Below, in pieces: positions 15,939 through 18,210 of a stretch of 18,210 nt of DNA. Both the position numbers and the translations under genes were made by a program. The notes beneath the pieces are model-generated. The model did not search any database, was not told where the DNA came from, and was given only the letters and a program-made list of their open reading frames with translations. How positions within the stretch are numbered: the stretch's first letter is position 1; each line of letters starts with the position of its first letter. The DNA lies in NCBI GenBank assembly GCA_009781575.1, contig WQXW01000007.1:1-18210 (forward strand), written 5' to 3'. The DNA comes from Solirubrobacterales bacterium. Its GTDB lineage: Bacteria > Actinomycetota > Thermoleophilia > Solirubrobacterales > Solirubrobacteraceae.

Positions 15939-16853
15939 ATGACGGCCCTCGGCAGCATGCTCACCGCGATCGTGACCCCCTTCGACGGCGAGCTGCGCGT
16001 GGACGAGGGGGCGTTCGTGGCGCTGCTCCACCACCTCGCCGCGCACGGCTCCGACGGGTTCGTGGTGTGTGGCACCACCGGCGAGGCGGCCACGCTCCAC
16101 GACGAGGAGCACCTGCGCCTGATCGAGCTGGCCGTACAGGAGCGCCCGCCCGGTGTGAGCGTCGTCGGCGGCACCGGATCGAACGACACGCGTCACGCGG
16201 TGCACCTGACAGAGCGCGCCACCGAGCTGGGTGTCGACGCCACGCTGAGCGTGACCCCCTACTACAACCGCCCGAGCGGCCGCGGCCTCGTGCGTCACTA
16301 CACGGAGGTGGCCAGGGCCACCGACAGGCCGGTGCTGTTGTACAACATCCCCTCGCGCACCGGCACCAACATGCCGCCCGACCTGCTGGGCGAGCTGGCA
16401 CAGATCGAGCACATCGATGGGGTCAAGCAGGCCAACGCCGCGGAGCTCCAGCTGATCGACGGGCTCGCGCTGTACGCCGGCGACGACGCCACCTTCGCAC
16501 GCGTGCTCGAGCTGGGTGGGGCCGGCGGGGTGCTGGTCGCGAGCCACATCGTGGGCGACGAGATGCGCCGCATGGTGGACGAGCCCGAGCGCCGCGCGGA
16601 GATCGACGCCTCGCTGCGCGACGTGTACGAGACGCTGTTCCTCACCTCCAACCCCACCTGCACGAAGGCGGCGCTCAACCTGCTCGGCCACCGCGTGGGC
16701 GGCCTGCGCCTGCCGCTGGTGCAGGCCAGCCCGCAGGAGCTGGCCGCGGTGCGCGCGATGCTCGAGCGCCACGGCCTGCTCGGGGCGCCGGGCGCGCCCG
16801 CCCCCGCCGAGGCGCTTCCAGGCGCGCACCGCTCTCAGGCCGCGCGCGCGTGA
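15939..16853 (+). CDS. dapA: 4-hydroxy-tetrahydrodipicolinate synthase
   Basis: DapA condenses pyruvate with aspartate semialdehyde, the first committed step to diaminopimelate and lysine. The protein has 304 aa and is a TIM-barrel class I aldolase of typical length. Landmarks are LTAIVTPF near the N-terminus; CGTTGE (44-49), which binds the pyruvate carboxylate; YYN at 108-110; the catalytic Tyr135 in LYNIPSRTG with Arg140; and the Schiff-base Lys163 in GVKQAN. All catalytic residues are present. The last 20 or so residues are Ala/Pro-rich and not conserved. ATG 15939 is the only start compatible with the family N-terminus. The TGA overlaps the GTG of rnj by 4 nt. Confidence 0.97.
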   Translation: MTALGSMLTAIVTPFDGELRVDEGAFVALLHHLAAHGSDGFVVCGTTGEAATLHDEEHLRLIELAVQERPPGVSVVGGTGSNDTRHAVHLTERATELGVDATLSVTPYYNRPSGRGLVRHYTEVARATDRPVLLYNIPSRTGTNMPPDLLGELAQIEHIDGVKQANAAELQLIDGLALYAGDDATFARVLELGGAGGVLVASHIVGDEMRRMVDEPERRAEIDASLRDVYETLFLTSNPTCTKAALNLLGHRVGGLRLPLVQASPQELAAVRAMLERHGLLGAPGAPAPAEALPGAHRSQAARA

Positions 16854-18210
16854 GCGGACTGCGGGTCCTGCCCCTGGGGGGGCTGGGGGAGATCGGTAAG
16901 AACATGACCGTCGTCGAGTGCGACGGTCACATCGTGGTGGTGGATGTGGGTCTGCGCTTTCCCACGCCGGAGATGGTGGGGATCGATCTGGTGCTGCCCG
17001 ATTTCAGCTACCTGCGCGAGCGCGCGCGCGACATCGAGGCGATCGTGATCACGCACGGCCACGAGGACCATCTCGGCGCGCTGCCGTGGGTGGCGCGCGA
17101 GCTGGGCGAGCACGCGCCGCGCGTGTACGGCGGCGCGCTCACGGTCGCGATGGCGCGCTCCAAGCTCGAGGAGCACCGGCTCGAGCAGGTGGAGCTCTTC
17201 GAGCTGGGGGTGGCCGACGCGGTCGAGCTCGGCCCCTTCCAGGTGGAGCTCGTGCACATGACACATTCGATCCCCGACTCGCGCGCGGTTGCCATCACAA
17301 CGGAGCTCGGCACCGTGCTGATCACCGGCGACTACAAGTTCGACCAGACGCCCGTCGACGGGCCCGCGGCGGACGTCTCGCGCTTGGCCGAGCTCGGCAG
17401 GGAGGGGGTGCTGCTGCTGTGCGGCGACTCCACCAACGTCGATCGCGAGGGCTTCTCGCCGTCGGAGTCGGTGGTCGGCCCCCACCTCGAGGACACCTTC
17501 GCGCGCTGTGAGGGCCGCATCGTGGTGACCTGCTTCGCCTCCAACATCCACCGCGTACAGCAGGTGGTCGACGCGGCCGCCCAGTTGGACCGCAAGATCG
17601 CGCTGGTGGGGCGCTCGATGCGCAAGAACGTCGGGATCGGCCGCTCGCTCGGACACATCGAGCTGCCCGAGGGCATCGTCGTGGGGCCGCGCGAGATCGA
17701 GGACTTTCCCGACGAGCGCCTCGTGATCGTGTCCACCGGCTCCCAGGGCGAGCCGCTGTCGGCGCTGCGGCGCATGGCCTACCGCGACCATCCGCAGGTG
17801 CAGCTGCGCGAAGGCGACACCGTGGTGTTCTCCGCCACGCCGGTGCCCGGCAACGAGCGCGCGGTGAACGAGACCATCGACCGCCTGTACCACATCGGCT
17901 GCGACGTGGTCACGCCGCGCCACGCGCAGGTGCACGCCTCCGGACACGGTTACGCCGAGGAGGTCAAGCTGATGCTCAACCTCGCCAAACCACGCTACGT
18001 GATGCCCGCGCACGGCGACTTCCGGCGCCTGCGCGTGCACGCGCAGCTGGCCGAGGCGGTGGGCGTCCCGGCGGAGGCGATCTTCCAGGGCGAGAACGGC
18101 CAGGTCTTGGAGATCGACGCGCGCGGCGCGCGCTTCGGCGCGCGCGAGCAGTCGGGCATGATCTTCGTCGACGGGGTCGACCTCGGCGAGGTCACCGACG
18201 TGGCGCTGCG
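16850..18210 (+). CDS. rnj: Ribonuclease J (3' end outside window)
   Basis: RNase J is a metallo-beta-lactamase/beta-CASP enzyme with endonuclease and 5'-3' exonuclease activity in mRNA decay and rRNA maturation. The frame is open from GTG 16850 to the window edge, 453 codons of an expected 550 or so; the missing part is the rest of the C-terminal domain. Visible features are LPLGGLGEIGKN at the N-terminus, zinc motif HGHEDH at 69-74, His139 in HMTHSIPDS, Asp161 in TGDYKFD, the CGDSTN segment, beta-CASP STGSQGEP and FSATPVPGNE, SGHG with His366, and PAHGDFR with His388. All catalytic residues are present. The GTG overlaps the dapA stop (GTGA). The dapA-rnj order is shared with Bacillus and many actinobacteria. 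Confidence 0.96.
   Translation, partial: MSGLRVLPLGGLGEIGKNMTVVECDGHIVVVDVGLRFPTPEMVGIDLVLPDFSYLRERARDIEAIVITHGHEDHLGALPWVARELGEHAPRVYGGALTVAMARSKLEEHRLEQVELFELGVADAVELGPFQVELVHMTHSIPDSRAVAITTELGTVLITGDYKFDQTPVDGPAADVSRLAELGREGVLLLCGDSTNVDREGFSPSESVVGPHLEDTFARCEGRIVVTCFASNIHRVQQVVDAAAQLDRKIALVGRSMRKNVGIGRSLGHIELPEGIVVGPREIEDFPDERLVIVSTGSQGEPLSALRRMAYRDHPQVQLREGDTVVFSATPVPGNERAVNETIDRLYHIGCDVVTPRHAQVHASGHGYAEEVKLMLNLAKPRYVMPAHGDFRRLRVHAQLAEAVGVPAEAIFQGENGQVLEIDARGARFGAREQSGMIFVDGVDLGEVTDVAL

Overview
This window is a very GC-rich, tightly packed housekeeping region. Every gene I can support reads on the + strand. Gene order (gmk-rpoZ-coaBC; rimP-nusA-ylxR-infB-rbfA-nrnA-truB-ribF-rpsO-pnp; an M16 peptidase-dapB-dapA-rnj), the GTG and TTG starts, 1-4 nt gene overlaps and the style of the omega, NusA and RibF proteins point to an actinomycetote. 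Class Thermoleophilia (Solirubrobacterales-like) is my best guess, made from protein style and memory, not from a search.

Region 1 (1-2430): the 3' end of guanylate kinase, RNA polymerase omega, the bifunctional CoaBC enzyme of coenzyme A synthesis, and a small TPR protein. Region 2 (2431-10826): a probable promoter plus a leader with an intrinsic terminator, followed by a long transcription/translation operon (ribosome and 30S maturation factors, NusA, IF2, nanoRNase-type DHH phosphoesterase, tRNA pseudouridine synthase, FAD synthesis, ribosomal protein S15). Many of its genes overlap at start/stop codons. Region 3 (10827-13454): pnp with its own structured leader. Region 4 (13455-18210): a 357-bp intergenic region with three structured elements, then M16 peptidase, dapB and dapA (lysine/diaminopimelate synthesis) and ribonuclease J, which runs off the right edge.

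The main unexplained signal is an interspersed repeat of about 110-140 bp. It occurs three times, always intergenic and always in the direction of transcription (about 536-646, 10862-10999 and 13565-13692). Its core is a nearly invariant 30-bp palindrome followed by a T-run. Upstream lies a G/T-rich tract, and the whole is enclosed by a second, shorter pairing. Most differences between copies keep pairing through G-U wobble, which suggests an RNA structure. Other items worth a look are a Cys3-His mini-motif in the NusA tail, two long inverted repeats between pnp and the M16 gene, an attenuator-like leader before rimP, promoters placed for leaderless translation of coaBC and dapA, and a Ser in place of the usual Cys in the CoaC flap.
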